Shown here: positions 50,830-60,297 of the stretch, piece by piece
Position numbering within the stretch: the first letter of the stretch is position 1
Layout: each line of letters starts with the position of its first letter
NCBI RefSeq assembly: GCF_011008565.1
Contig: NZ_JAAIWK010000008.1
Coordinates: 1 to 64,000 of the forward strand
From: Heyndrickxia ginsengihumi
Lineage (GTDB): Bacteria; Bacillota; Bacilli; Bacillales; Bacillaceae_C
Reading direction: 5' to 3'
Length of the DNA stretch: 64,000 bases
Position numbers and translations under genes: made by a program
The notes under the pieces: model-generated
Databases searched by the model: none
What the model was told of the DNA's origin: nothing
The model's input: the letters and a program-made list of their open reading frames with translations, nothing else

Positions 50830-51057
50830 GAGGCTTGGACAAAAGTATATTTAACTAAAGACAACCCGAATATCGCGCTCCAACCCCGCTCCGGAAATAT
50901 ACTTCGCTGTCCGCGGGCGGCTGGTGAGCCTCCTCGTGCTCATGCACTGCGGGGTCTCACCGATGCCTATCCTCCCGCAGGAGTCTACGTATATTTCCGG
51001 AGCTGATTTGTGCAATGTTCGTCTTTAGCCAACACTTTTAAGTTTTGTTCAAACCTC
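50830..51057. repeat. Complete copy of an imperfect-palindrome interspersed repeat
   Basis: This 228-base element has nested inverted repeats: outer ends GAGGCTTGGACAAAA (50830-50844) and TTTTGTTCAAACCTC (51043-51057), TAAAGAC/GTCTTTA, and a perfect inner pair GCTCCGGAAATATA (50888-50901) and TATATTTCCGGAGC (50990-51003). Its right half recurs at 93-210. It encodes no protein and occupies most of the 399-base gap between spoIIP and gpr. Confidence 0.9.
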
Positions 51058-51156
51058 ATTCCTTTTACATATTTATCGTCATTTTTTACTGGCGCAAGAA
51101 GAATGTTTTAAGCATAAAAAATCCAGCCTAGTTTTTACGTAAAAAAATAAACGATA

Positions 51157-52257
51157 TTATCTTGTTTTAAATCCAGTATTGTCTTGATTCACTGCTGTAT
51201 GCAATGCAGCATTTAAACCGTTCGCTAGAACATTTGCCATATCCTCAATAAAGACATCCACTTCTTTTGGTGTTACCATTAAATTATGCCCGAGCGGTGA
51301 TAATACTTCATGAATCAACGATCGTTTTTCTTGCTCATCTAAGTTTCCAACCATTCCCAATAACATTTCTCGAGTATTTTTTTCAGGCATGTCTTCATCT
51401 GTTAAAACCTTTTTTTCACCAAAAGTCATGCTTGCAGGTGCAAGAGCATGAGAAGGCCTTGAACTCTCGGTCATTTCTCTCCCAAAATGTCTGAGTAAAT
51501 AATCGATTGTATCACTTGTAATCGTAACGGCATCAACCACAGTTGGAACACCTATGGAAATCACAGGCACACCTAATGTTTCCTTACTGATCTCCTTTCT
51601 TTTATTCCCAACTCCTGAGCCAGGATGGATACCTGTATCAGAAATTTGAATCGTTGCATTCACTCTTTCAAGAGAGCGGGATGCTAATGCATCAACTACA
51701 ATAATAAAATCCGGTTTTGTTTTTCCGCTTACCCCATAAATAATATCGCTCGTTTCAATTCCTGTAAGACCCATAACACCTGGAGAAAGAGCGCTCACAG
51801 GTCTGTAGCCTTTCTCAACACTTTCTGGTTCTAGTTGAAAAAGATGACGGGTAACAATAATATTTTCACAAACGAGAGGACCAAGAGCATCTGGAGTAAC
51901 ATTCCAATTCCCAAGTCCAACAATTAAACAACTCGCATCGTTTCTAATTTTTAATTTTTTGATAAACTGATTAAATTCATGGGCAAATACTTTTTCTACT
52001 TTCTGTTGAACGGTTGTATCTTGATTACGAATCGCCTGCATTTCTAGCGTTAAATAGTGGCCAGCTTTTTTTCCAATTAATTCCTCGCCTTTTTCCGAAA
52101 CTTGAACGGATGTAATCTTTATATCTTCTACTGTACGTTCTTTAATAGTGACGCCATCAATTTCCTGCTTTTCTTTCTTTTTCTTTTTTTCTTCAACGGC
52201 AAGACCGTGCGCCTCAATTGCCAAGTCTGTTCGTACAGAGTATTTACCTAAATCCAT
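51157..52257 (-). CDS. gpr: Germination protease GPR
   Basis: The 366-residue zymogen is made in the forespore and starts the breakdown of small acid-soluble proteins during germination. The N-terminus ([15 protein letters not shown]) contains the autoprocessing region known to be removed in family members. Conserved blocks include [43 protein letters not shown] and [15 protein letters not shown]. The ATG at 52257 follows AAGGAGGAAT. It stands divergent from rpsT. Confidence 0.96.
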   Translation of the reverse strand: MDLGKYSVRTDLAIEAHGLAVEEKKKKKEKQEIDGVTIKERTVEDIKITSVQVSEKGEELIGKKAGHYLTLEMQAIRNQDTTVQQKVEKVFAHEFNQFIKKLKIRNDASCLIVGLGNWNVTPDALGPLVCENIIVTRHLFQLEPESVEKGYRPVSALSPGVMGLTGIETSDIIYGVSGKTKPDFIIVVDALASRSLERVNATIQISDTGIHPGSGVGNKRKEISKETLGVPVISIGVPTVVDAVTITSDTIDYLLRHFGREMTESSRPSHALAPASMTFGEKKVLTDEDMPEKNTREMLLGMVGNLDEQEKRSLIHEVLSPLGHNLMVTPKEVDVFIEDMANVLANGLNAALHTAVNQDNTGFKTR

Positions 52258-52288
52258 GCATATTCCTCCTTTTAAACAAAAACATTTC

Positions 52289-52295
52289 TATCATG
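52289..52295 (-). promoter_or_regulatory. Possible sigma-G -10 element upstream of gpr
   Basis: CATGATA on the minus strand fits CATnnTA, about 31 bases before the gpr ATG. No convincing -35 was found, so this is weak support for sigma-F/G control known for gpr. Confidence 0.3.
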
Positions 52296-52354
52296 GTAGT
52301 CTGTCCAACGCGTATAATACTCATTCAAATTCAAGGAATTTATAAAGCTATGTA

Positions 52355-52383
52355 TTGCATTCTCAACCTTGATTTGATAAAAT
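52355..52383 (+). promoter_or_regulatory. Sigma-A promoter of rpsT
   Basis: TTGCAT (52355-52360) and TAAAAT (52378-52383) are 17 bases apart. A small hairpin (CGAGT with ACTCG, about 52409-52433) in the leader lies just before the AGGAGGTG ribosome site. Confidence 0.6.
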
Positions 52384-52448
52384 ATCATTTGTTCTATAGT
52401 GAGAGTGGACGAGTCAAAATTCGTTTGAACTCGTAGGAGGTGAAATAA

Positions 52449-52709
52449 ATGCCAAATATTAAATCTGCTATCAAACGCGTTAAAGTGAATGAAAAAAATA
52501 ACGCACAAAACACAGCTACAAAATCTGCTATGCGTACTGCAGTGAAAAAATTTGAAGCTGCTGTCGTAAACAATGATGAAAATGTAAAAGCACTTTTAGG
52601 TAACGCTGTTAAACAACTTGACAAAGCTGCTTCTAAAGGTCTTATTCATAAAAACACTGCTAATCGACAAAAAGCACGCTTAATGAAAAAATTATCAGTT
52701 GAAGCTTAA
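52449..52709 (+). CDS. rpsT: Ribosomal protein S20
   Basis: This 86-residue basic small-subunit protein has the invariant [18 protein letters not shown] and [26 protein letters not shown] segments. The ATG follows AGGAGGTG by seven bases. It is the only plus-strand gene of this part and convergent with holA; its terminator is the repeat element that follows. Confidence 0.97.
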   Translation: MPNIKSAIKRVKVNEKNNAQNTATKSAMRTAVKKFEAAVVNNDENVKALLGNAVKQLDKAASKGLIHKNTANRQKARLMKKLSVEA

Positions 52710-52735
52710 TAAACAAGACGCGATCTCAATCGTAT

Positions 52736-53015
52736 CTTAGAGTGTGGAGAACCCCCCATTGAATCTATTATTCGATGGGGGGTTCTCCTGTTTTTATGAT
52801 CGTTTCAAACTGGGGTTACTTTCTTCTAACGAATACTAAAAATAATTTTAAGAGAACATAGACATCATTGTTCAGAGAGCGGCCGCTCGGCTTCTACAGG
52901 AGGACAGCGATGAAGGAAGACGAGCGGTAATATCCGGAGAACTACGATCTATCTAATATAAAAGAACTGCCGATAAACGAACAAATAATAGTTTGTCAAC
53001 AGCATGAGGCACGAT
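52736..53015. repeat. Repeat element at the rpsT/holA junction (copy 1)
   Basis: The left end carries a perfect 14-base-pair hairpin (52746-52759 with 52775-52788) ending in TTTTT, the terminator of rpsT. The right end (about 52886-53010) has an AGCGGTAATATCCGGAGAACTA block and a second hairpin reading into holA from the other side. Both ends match the element at 59042-59515. No protein is encoded in the 308-base gap. Confidence 0.8.
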
Positions 53016-53017
53016 TT

Positions 53018-54043
53018 TCAATCACGTCTTTTTTCATTAATCCGAAATAAAAACATTTCAATAATCATTTCTTTTCTTAGTCCACTCGTTTTCATCTTAT
53101 AATCACTTTCAGCCAATAAAAACATAATATGATTTAATTCTTCTTCGGAAAATAGTTTTGCTTGTCCAGCGGCTAACTTCACACGAAAAGGATGTACTTT
53201 TAAATGCGAGGCAATCTGTTGTTGCCCATAACCTCTTCGCGCTAATTCTTTTGTTTGATAAATGAGGCGGAATTGATTAGCCAAAACAGCTAACAGTTTA
53301 ATTGGCTCTTCATTTTGTTTTAATAGATCATAATAAATTCTTAATGCTTCATCAATACGCCGCTGTACAACTTTCTCAACAAGTTTAAAAATATTTTGTT
53401 CTAGTGATCTCGCAGTTAACTGTTCTACCATTTGCAAAGTAATTTCTTTTTCTCCAGTTGCAAATAAGCATAATTTATCAATCTCATTGGCAAGGCTATT
53501 TAAATTCGTTCCGCTAAGCTCTATTAACATTTCAGTCGCTTCTTTTCCAATTCGAAATCCGTGTTCATTTGCACGATCAACAATCCAACTTTTTAAATCA
53601 TTGTCATTTAATTGATTGGCTTGTCCAACTTCTGCATGCTTTTTTAGCAATTTTGTAATTTTCTTACGCTCATCTAATTTCTCGTAGGTTCCAATTAATA
53701 CAAAAATCGTGTAAGGAGCAGGCGCTTGAATATAGGCTTCTAACGCTTCTATATGATGATCTACTTTTTGTTTAGGTTTTTCAGTTGTCAAAAAATAAGG
53801 ATTATGTACAAACACAAGTCTTTTTTCTCCCATAAATGGAAAAGTTTCTGCATCTTCAACAGCTACTTCTATCGGCGTTTCTTCTAAATCGTATGACGCA
53901 TAATTAAAATCCATTTCCTCAGGTGTTAATACTTTATTTATTAATTTTTGTTTCGTTTCTTGAATTAAATAATCTTCTTTACCATATAATAAATAAAGTG
54001 GAGAAAATTGCTGACGTTCAATTTTTTTCCAAAGGTCTATCAT
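53018..54043 (-). CDS. holA: DNA polymerase III subunit delta
   Basis: The 341-residue clamp-loader subunit opens the beta clamp. An N-terminal AAA+-like domain (YLLYGKEDYLIQETKQKLI) without Walker A is followed by NSLANEIDKLCLFA and the C-terminal RRIDEALRIYYDLLKQNEEPIKLLAVLANQFRLIY block of the family. In B. subtilis it is yqeN, next to yqzM and comEC; no yqzM is detectable in the 302-base gap that follows. Confidence 0.94.
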   Translation of the reverse strand: MIDLWKKIERQQFSPLYLLYGKEDYLIQETKQKLINKVLTPEEMDFNYASYDLEETPIEVAVEDAETFPFMGEKRLVFVHNPYFLTTEKPKQKVDHHIEALEAYIQAPAPYTIFVLIGTYEKLDERKKITKLLKKHAEVGQANQLNDNDLKSWIVDRANEHGFRIGKEATEMLIELSGTNLNSLANEIDKLCLFATGEKEITLQMVEQLTARSLEQNIFKLVEKVVQRRIDEALRIYYDLLKQNEEPIKLLAVLANQFRLIYQTKELARRGYGQQQIASHLKVHPFRVKLAAGQAKLFSEEELNHIMFLLAESDYKMKTSGLRKEMIIEMFLFRINEKRRD

Positions 54044-54111
54044 GTTTTTGTCTCTCCCTAATCATATACATATATCTATATGGTATGTAAGCTGATGATT
54101 TTTAGCAAGTC

Positions 54112-54186
54112 AAAGGGGATTTTCGAGATAATCCCCTTTTTATATGAACGTTAATGAAAAAGGCCTAGGATACTTTTTCATTAACG
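54112..54186. repeat. Two adjacent stem-loops between holA and comEC
   Basis: AAAGGGGATT/AATCCCCTTT (54112-54121 and 54130-54139) is a terminator oriented for the plus strand, where no gene precedes it. A perfect 14-base inverted repeat follows (54149-54162 and 54173-54186). A weaker stem at 54296-54330 may terminate comEC. No gene is supported in the 54044-54345 interval. Confidence 0.6.
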
Positions 54187-54345
54187 GTGGAACCGATGTA
54201 TCTGTAGTATCACCTAAAAATCAATATCCTATAGTTGTTAACTATTAACATTATCGGAAATATCCAATACAATAGTACAATGAATCATTCGTTCTAAAGG
54301 AGTAAGGAATTTGCAACTTCTCCTTATTCTTCTATTTGTTTTATC

Positions 54346-56637
54346 CTATGGCAAACACGTTGTAAACGTTCCAGTATTTTTAAAAAACTTGTAAGTGATT
54401 GCACCTTGTTCATCAGTACGATAAATAACTATATGATGTGCCTTTAAACGCTCTATCACTTCCTTGTTGGGATGACCAAAACGATTATGTTTTCCAACAG
54501 AGATTACTGCTATACTCGGTGAAAGCTGATTTAAGAATGCTTCACTTGTTGAAGTTTTACTTCCATGATGCCCTACTTTTAATATGTCTACATGGAAATG
54601 AAACGCTCTAATAAGTGTTTCTTCACCCTCTTTTTCTAAATCACCAGTAAAAAGCCATTTCTTCCCTCCTACATTTGCGTACAAAACAAGGGAATCATTA
54701 TTTCCTTCATAATGATCATCAAATGGAGATACGTAAACAAAACGCCCAGCTTTATTTTGCCAATGATCTCCGCTCATCATTTCGAAAACAGGGATATGTT
54801 TCATTTGCGCTTCAGCAATGATTTCTTTCATTAATGCTTTTTCCCATGACTGCGGTGAAATATCAATTTCTTTTATATGAAGAGAAGATATGATTGCCTC
54901 TGCTCCACCGATATGATCCTCATCACTATGTGTTAAAATCAACTTATCTATAGTCCCTATCCCTTGACTTTTTAAAAAAGGGACGAGTACATCCTTTCCT
55001 ACCTCAAATGGATTTGTCTGCTGCTGCCATTGTTCTTTTTTAAAGTTTAGTTCTCCGCCTGTATCAATTAAGTAAGTTCCTCTATTCCATGGAAGTTTGA
55101 TTAATATACTATCGCCTTGTCCAACATCTATGAAGATAATTTTTCCGAATAGAGAATAGTGATTAGCTACTACAAGCAATACAAGCAAACAAACCAATGG
55201 TAACATACTTTTAAGAAAAGACCTTCTTTTTTCTATACTGATCAATAAAAAGAGAATAGTTATGCTGATCAGTAACAAGATAGCTATCGGCGGTCTTCCT
55301 ATCAGCAACACAGACCAAGAGGTATCCATCCATTTTGCTGTTGCCTCAGCTAATACAATCGTATGAAAAAGCATATTTGAACAAAGGAGAAAGACAGGAA
55401 ATAGAAAATAACTGGCAACATAGGAGAGGATAGAAAACGGTAATATAATATACGAATAGAAGGGGACAAAGAAAAGGTTAGAAACAAAGGCAATTAAAGA
55501 AAATTCATAGAAATGATAAATCATAATCGGAATGGCTGCAATCTGTGAGATAAATGTAATTTTCATCATGCGATTAATGAGGTGCTTATCGTTTGCGATG
55601 ATCGTTTTTGAAGATAGAATAATGGCATAGCATACAGCATATGATAACTGAAACCCAATATTAAAAATGATAAAAGCATCTATTAATAAGTAAAGAAGAA
55701 AACTGATGGATAAAGCATCCAGTGGTGTAAGAGGCAATCGTGCTTGTGTGGATATAAGAAGAAGGAGTGTCATCATAACAGCACGTACAACAGGGGGGCT
55801 AAGGCCACAAATAATGGCATAGATCGGCAATGCTACCATCAAACATTTAAAGGATGCTTCTCTCGTCATACTAGATCTAATCATAACGAGAAACAACGCA
55901 CCCGCAATCATATTGACATGCAGACCTGAAATAGCAAGTAAATGAATAATACCCAATCGTTGATATAGGCTGTATGTATTATCATTAAAATGGTCTTGGT
56001 TCCCAAATAACAACGCTTCAACATATGGGACAGTACGGGGAGGAAAAGTTTTTTCTATTTTCATAAGCTCATGATGGCGAACAAAAAGTAGGAAATATTT
56101 CCAACGGTCATTTTTGGAAGGCTGAACACATTGATGTAAACGATTTACAGTCAATAGCCAATGAATATGCTGAGTATATAAATATAAGCGATAGTTAAAC
56201 GTTTCAGGGTTCCGGTTCACTTCGGGAAGAGTCAGTTTACCATCAGCGTAGCATACTGTTCCCGGTACAATTTTATCCGCAAACAACAACTTCTCGTCTT
56301 CCGATGCTGCATAATATTGAAACATAAATCGTTCCTTATTAGAAATAACAAAAGCTTTTATATGATCACCATCTACTTTAGGGTAATCCGGAAATGTAAT
56401 CATAAAGTGGTTTTCTGATTGCTTATGCTTTGTTTGTACTGAATGCTCTTGAACTAAACCAGCGATCATACCTAATGAATACGATAAAACAGCAAAAAAG
56501 AGGATTTTTTTGCTTTTCAGTAGAAAGATGCGTAACCATATTACATGAAAAAATATAACTATTAAAAAAGGGATCGGTAAAATAACAAGCGCACCGCATA
56601 ATCCTGTAAGTGCTATAAACAGCCAGTATCCTTTCAT
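54346..56637 (-). CDS. comEC: DNA internalization channel protein ComEC
   Basis: This 763-residue competence membrane protein forms the channel for single-stranded DNA. An N-terminal OB-like domain lies between membrane segments. A central competence domain of about eight segments has PYVEALLFGN, LLAISGLHVNMIAG and GLSPPVVRAVMM. A C-terminal metallo-beta-lactamase domain contains THSDEDHIGGAE and VGHHGSKTSTS. The ATG at 56637 has GTAGGTG before it; the six upstream codons have none. It is the last gene of comEA-comEB-comEC. Confidence 0.95.
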   Translation of the reverse strand: MKGYWLFIALTGLCGALVILPIPFLIVIFFHVIWLRIFLLKSKKILFFAVLSYSLGMIAGLVQEHSVQTKHKQSENHFMITFPDYPKVDGDHIKAFVISNKERFMFQYYAASEDEKLLFADKIVPGTVCYADGKLTLPEVNRNPETFNYRLYLYTQHIHWLLTVNRLHQCVQPSKNDRWKYFLLFVRHHELMKIEKTFPPRTVPYVEALLFGNQDHFNDNTYSLYQRLGIIHLLAISGLHVNMIAGALFLVMIRSSMTREASFKCLMVALPIYAIICGLSPPVVRAVMMTLLLLISTQARLPLTPLDALSISFLLYLLIDAFIIFNIGFQLSYAVCYAIILSSKTIIANDKHLINRMMKITFISQIAAIPIMIYHFYEFSLIAFVSNLFFVPFYSYIILPFSILSYVASYFLFPVFLLCSNMLFHTIVLAEATAKWMDTSWSVLLIGRPPIAILLLISITILFLLISIEKRRSFLKSMLPLVCLLVLLVVANHYSLFGKIIFIDVGQGDSILIKLPWNRGTYLIDTGGELNFKKEQWQQQTNPFEVGKDVLVPFLKSQGIGTIDKLILTHSDEDHIGGAEAIISSLHIKEIDISPQSWEKALMKEIIAEAQMKHIPVFEMMSGDHWQNKAGRFVYVSPFDDHYEGNNDSLVLYANVGGKKWLFTGDLEKEGEETLIRAFHFHVDILKVGHHGSKTSTSEAFLNQLSPSIAVISVGKHNRFGHPNKEVIERLKAHHIVIYRTDEQGAITYKFFKNTGTFTTCLP

Positions 56638-56723
56638 AAAGACACCTACTATCATAATTATTATTTATTTTGGGATCATATCCTTATAATGTGATCATAT
56701 AAGGAATATGACCCTGTCGCTTT

Positions 56724-57290
56724 TTATTTTTGTTGAAATAGTTCTTCGGCCTTTTCTTTCAATTCCATGAGTTCATCGTCTTTAACTCCATGATCTTTTG
56801 CAATCAAAAAAAGTTTATCAACTAATTTTTTCTTTTCATGAAATTGGATGTCTATTGATTCTGGATGAAACGAAACTTTCTCAACTTGAACGCCCGCCTT
56901 TGAAAACAGTTCAACTGCAAACGGATGAACATGATAGTCTTGTGCATAATAAACTGTTTTAATTCCTGCTTGAATAATTGCTTTTGTACAATGTAAACAC
57001 GGATAATGTGTGACATATATTTCAGCATCTTTTGTTTCAACACCAAATTTTGCACATTGTAAAATAGCATTCATCTCTGCATGAATCGTTCGAATACAAT
57101 GCCCATCAACTACATAGCAGCCTTCATCAATACAGTGTACATCCCCAGCAATTGAACCATTGTATCCCCCAGCAATAATACGTTTATCCCTTACAATTGT
57201 TGCTCCAACCGCTAACCGTGAGCAAGTGCTCCGATATGATAAAATATGGCTTTGCGCTAAAAAGTATTGATTCCAAGAAATTCTCTCCAT
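56724..57290 (-). CDS. comEB: dCMP deaminase family protein ComEB
   Basis: The 188-residue zinc enzyme converts dCMP to dUMP. Zinc motifs HAEMNAILQCA and PCLHCTKAI are intact, and GYNGSIAGDVHC binds substrate. In B. subtilis comEB is in the competence operon but dispensable for transformation. A stem-like region of 56673-56713 lies before comEC. Confidence 0.94.
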   Translation of the reverse strand: MERISWNQYFLAQSHILSYRSTCSRLAVGATIVRDKRIIAGGYNGSIAGDVHCIDEGCYVVDGHCIRTIHAEMNAILQCAKFGVETKDAEIYVTHYPCLHCTKAIIQAGIKTVYYAQDYHVHPFAVELFSKAGVQVEKVSFHPESIDIQFHEKKKLVDKLFLIAKDHGVKDDELMELKEKAEELFQQK

Positions 57291-57349
57291 TCTCTTCTCC
57301 CTCTACTTTACAAATCTATTTATTTCATTTTTCATACATTAAAACAGAC

Positions 57350-58021
57350 TTATCGAACCGTTATTGAACTTTGAATTTTCTCAAACGTTTTATCGCCAAT
57401 TCCAGAAACGTTTTTTAAATCCTCCACTTTTTTAAAAAAGCCATTTTTTTCCCGATACTCAATAATAGCTGCTGCTTTTGAAGGTCCTATCCCTGTTAAT
57501 GTTTGCAACTCCGTTTCATCAGCAGTATTAATATTGACAAGATTATTACTTGATTGCAAGCTGCTTTCGCCTTGTTCAGCAGCGGAACTGCTAGAAGCTG
57601 AATTAACCGTCGGCAACTGATTTTCTCCGACTTCAGGTACGTAAACAACCATTTCATCTTGAACTTTTTGTGCTAAATTAACTTGATTTTGATCTGCATC
57701 TTTTTTAAAACCACCAGCATCTTGAATTGCATCCTGAACACGTTCATTGCCGCTTAATTTATAGACACCCGGATTGTTAACAGCACCTTTTACATCGACA
57801 TAAATATCTTGATTTTCGGTTGCCGACTGATCTGCTGTATTACTTTCATCTCCGGATGAGCTAATTTCGTTATAGTCATCGGATTTTTTCGTTTCTGATA
57901 AATGAATTGCTTGGCCAGTAACTTCCTTGTCCTTATTTTGACTAATAACTAAAAAAATTGCAAGAATGACCCCAACTGCAATAAACATCATCCAATACTT
58001 TCGCAGTAAAAAATCTTTCAA
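57350..58021 (-). CDS. comEA: Competence DNA receptor ComEA
   Basis: This 223-residue membrane-anchored protein binds double-stranded DNA outside the cell. It has an N-terminal anchor (about 8-26), an SLBB domain (IYVDVKGAVNNPGVYKLSGNERVQDAIQDAGG), a Ser-rich linker and a helix-hairpin-helix pair (VNINTADETELQTLTGIGPSKAAAI and LKNVSGIGDKTFEKIQ). It heads the comE operon and is divergent from comER. Confidence 0.95.
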   Translation of the reverse strand: MKDFLLRKYWMMFIAVGVILAIFLVISQNKDKEVTGQAIHLSETKKSDDYNEISSSGDESNTADQSATENQDIYVDVKGAVNNPGVYKLSGNERVQDAIQDAGGFKKDADQNQVNLAQKVQDEMVVYVPEVGENQLPTVNSASSSSAAEQGESSLQSSNNLVNINTADETELQTLTGIGPSKAAAIIEYREKNGFFKKVEDLKNVSGIGDKTFEKIQSSITVR

Positions 58022-58151
58022 ACACGATCACCTCACGGTAAAAATTTTTAGAATTGAATAAGATAGCAAATCTATGAATGAAGACGAAAGGAAACGAATA
58101 AGATGTTATGAGAAAAGCTTGAACGGTTCACTTAAGGAAGGAGGAAATGAC

Positions 58152-58970
58152 ATGAACATTGGCGTTATTGGAACCGGGAATATGGGAAGAATTTTAATTG
58201 AAGCACTTATTGACGGAAATGCTGTTTCTCCTTCACAATTTTCCATTACAAATCGTACACCTGAAAAGGCGATCAGCATTCAAAAGCAATTTCCAGGAAT
58301 TAAAGTATTAAATATAAATGAAACTATTCAGAATTCCGATCTTATCTTTATATGTGTCAAGCCAAAGGATATTCATCCTATTCTTATAAAAAACAAGCAC
58401 TTATTAACAAAGGACAAATGTTTAATTAGTATTACGAGCCCAATTTCAGTCCAACAATTAGAATCTGTCTTATCTTGTTCATGCGCAAGAGTAATCCCAA
58501 GTATTATCAACCGTGCATTGTCAGGAGTCACGTTATGCACGTTTGGAGATCATTGTGATGAAGACTGGAAAAAAGTAATCACTACTATGCTGTCGCGAAT
58601 ATCCAAACCGATTGAGATCAAACAGGATATTACTCGAGTAGCGTCTGATATTGTAAGTTGTGGACCAGCTTTTTTCAGTTTTCTAACTCAGCAAATGATT
58701 GAAGATGCTGTCAGTATAACAGCAATTGATCATGCAACCGCAACATCATTAGCAGCAGAGATGTTAATTGGAATGGGAGAACTATTGAAAAAGAATTTTT
58801 ATACTTTGCCAAGCCTACAAGCAAAAGTCTGTGTAAAAGGCGGAGTTACCGGAGAAGGAATTAACGTGTTAGAAAAAGAAACGAAAGAAATGTTTAAAAA
58901 AGTATTTATCGCCACACATCAAAAATTTAAAGAAGATATTGAAGCTGTTCAAAAACAATTCGGAATCTGA
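58152..58970 (+). CDS. comER: ComER, pyrroline-5-carboxylate reductase-like protein
   Basis: The 272-residue protein starts MNIGVIGTGNMGRIL, a Rossmann dinucleotide motif; the ATG follows AAGGAGG. The family-type SIISPI/P5CR region ICVKPKDIHPIL and the C-terminal GGVTGEG stretch (similar to proC GGTT) are present. In B. subtilis it is transcribed opposite comEA and its link to competence is unproven; a role in biofilm/Spo0A control has been proposed. Proline synthesis activity is uncertain. Confidence 0.92.
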   Translation: MNIGVIGTGNMGRILIEALIDGNAVSPSQFSITNRTPEKAISIQKQFPGIKVLNINETIQNSDLIFICVKPKDIHPILIKNKHLLTKDKCLISITSPISVQQLESVLSCSCARVIPSIINRALSGVTLCTFGDHCDEDWKKVITTMLSRISKPIEIKQDITRVASDIVSCGPAFFSFLTQQMIEDAVSITAIDHATATSLAAEMLIGMGELLKKNFYTLPSLQAKVCVKGGVTGEGINVLEKETKEMFKKVFIATHQKFKEDIEAVQKQFGI

Positions 58971-59020
58971 ATGAATAATATTTCGACATAATCGCTAAAT
59001 TTCCTCCCTATATAAAAAAA

Positions 59021-59041
59021 TCGGTAAATGACTTTTACCGA
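59021..59041 (+). terminator. Terminator of comER
   Basis: An eight-base stem (TCGGTAAA with TTTACCGA) follows the comER stop by about 50 bases; the repeat element's own hairpin comes immediately after. Confidence 0.6.
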
Positions 59042-59515
59042 CTTAGAGTGTTAACAGCCCCCATTGGATCTATTATTCGATGGGGGTTGTCCTGTTTTCT
59101 TTACACCCGATGTAAAAAATCTACTTAAATCCGTGTGTTTAAAATGAGCTACTTCCTTCAGTTAATCTCCCCATAAGTATCAATGAATCATTTGAAAATG
59201 TAAAAAAAATCGTTTCATAACAAGACCGAGTGAAGATCCAGTTGTTTATGAAAAATCTCTTTATTTTTAATATGTTTTTTGCATCCGTTCTATACGTTAA
59301 ACTATAGAAGAAATCGAACAAACATAGCATATCGCTGGTTTAAGGATACAATTTTAAAACCTAAAAAGAATTTAAAAATAAACATTCCATTAGTTCGGAG
59401 AAGCATTTGCTCGGCGCTTGTCCGCGGAAAGCGAGCGGTAAGCTTTGGAGAACTATCCTCTATCTAAAATAAAAAAGACTGCCCTACAAACTAAAACAAG
59501 TTTGTTGACAGCCTC
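59042..59515. repeat. Repeat element at the comER/yqeM junction (copy 2)
   Basis: The left end (59042-59098) matches copy 1 at 52736-52795, including the GGATC-to-GATGGGGG hairpin and TTTT tail. The right end (about 59410-59515) matches 52886-53010, with GAGCGGTAA, GGAGAACTA and TCTATCTAAAATAAAA. Its final stem (about 59479-59511) ends in T-rich sequence towards yqeM and so terminates yqeM. The 570-base gap has no gene. Confidence 0.8.
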
Positions 59516-59544
59516 AGTGAATAAGTTATTTTCAGCAATCTCTT

Positions 59545-60297
59545 TTACGATGACTCTTTCATACATGTAAAGAAGATTCGTTCACTTTGCGAGGATGGTT
59601 GATCGACTGAAAAATCAGCTGTAATTGTTTTAACTGTAAAACCAGCTTCTTTTAGCCAATGACCATACTGCTCAATTGAAAATGTTCTTTGCTTATGTAA
59701 TTCATCTATTCTTTCATATAAACCTGTTTGCTGATCCAATACAAAGAAACTAAGATCATGTTCCACTGAATATGGGTGTTCTCCTTCAAAGCAGTTCCAT
59801 ATGTAAGAAACCTCGTCATCATTTTCAGCAAAAGTATGATGAGCAAAAATATTTTCCATTTTATAAATAGAATGGACATCAAATAAAAACATACCACCGG
59901 GCTTTAAAGCGGTATATACATGTTTAAACGTTTGTCGAACATCATCTGATGTTGACAAATAATTTAAAGAATCACAGAAAATAGTCACAATATCATAATT
60001 GAAAAGACCTTCTAATTCACACATATTTTGTTGTAAAAGTGATAATGCTATTCCTTCCATCATTGCTTTTTGATTGGCAACAGTCAACATATCTTCCGAT
60101 AAATCAACACCTGTTACATGGTAACCATTTTTGGCAAGACGAATGGACAGTTCACCTGTACCACAAGCTAAATCTAGTACACGTTTACCAGTATGATGAT
60201 AAATTTTTTGCTGACGCTTTACCCAGTCTAACCATTCATCATACGGAGCATCTTTCATTAAAAAGTCATAAACATATGCGAAATCTTCGTAGCTCAT
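59545..60297 (-). CDS. yqeM: SAM-dependent methyltransferase, YqeM-like
   Basis: The 250-residue protein has a Rossmann methyltransferase core: VLDLACGTGELSIRLAKNGYHVTGVDLS and VTIFCDSLNYL, then the LKPGGMFLFDVHS block. The substrate is not known. It overlaps rsfS by four bases and is the last gene of the aroE-yhbY-nadD-yqeK-rsfS-yqeM transcript. Confidence 0.92.
   Translation of the reverse strand: MSYEDFAYVYDFLMKDAPYDEWLDWVKRQQKIYHHTGKRVLDLACGTGELSIRLAKNGYHVTGVDLSEDMLTVANQKAMMEGIALSLLQQNMCELEGLFNYDIVTIFCDSLNYLSTSDDVRQTFKHVYTALKPGGMFLFDVHSIYKMENIFAHHTFAENDDEVSYIWNCFEGEHPYSVEHDLSFFVLDQQTGLYERIDELHKQRTFSIEQYGHWLKEAGFTVKTITADFSVDQPSSQSERIFFTCMKESS

Noticed and set aside
52870-52960. A NotI-like GC-rich block read as a gene start
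   Set aside because: No frame of any length crosses it; it is the right part of the repeat element at the rpsT/holA junction.
54144-54248. A 34-codon plus-strand frame in the holA-comEC gap
   Set aside because: It runs through the inverted repeat, so its start is explained by the stem; no ribosome site or known family.
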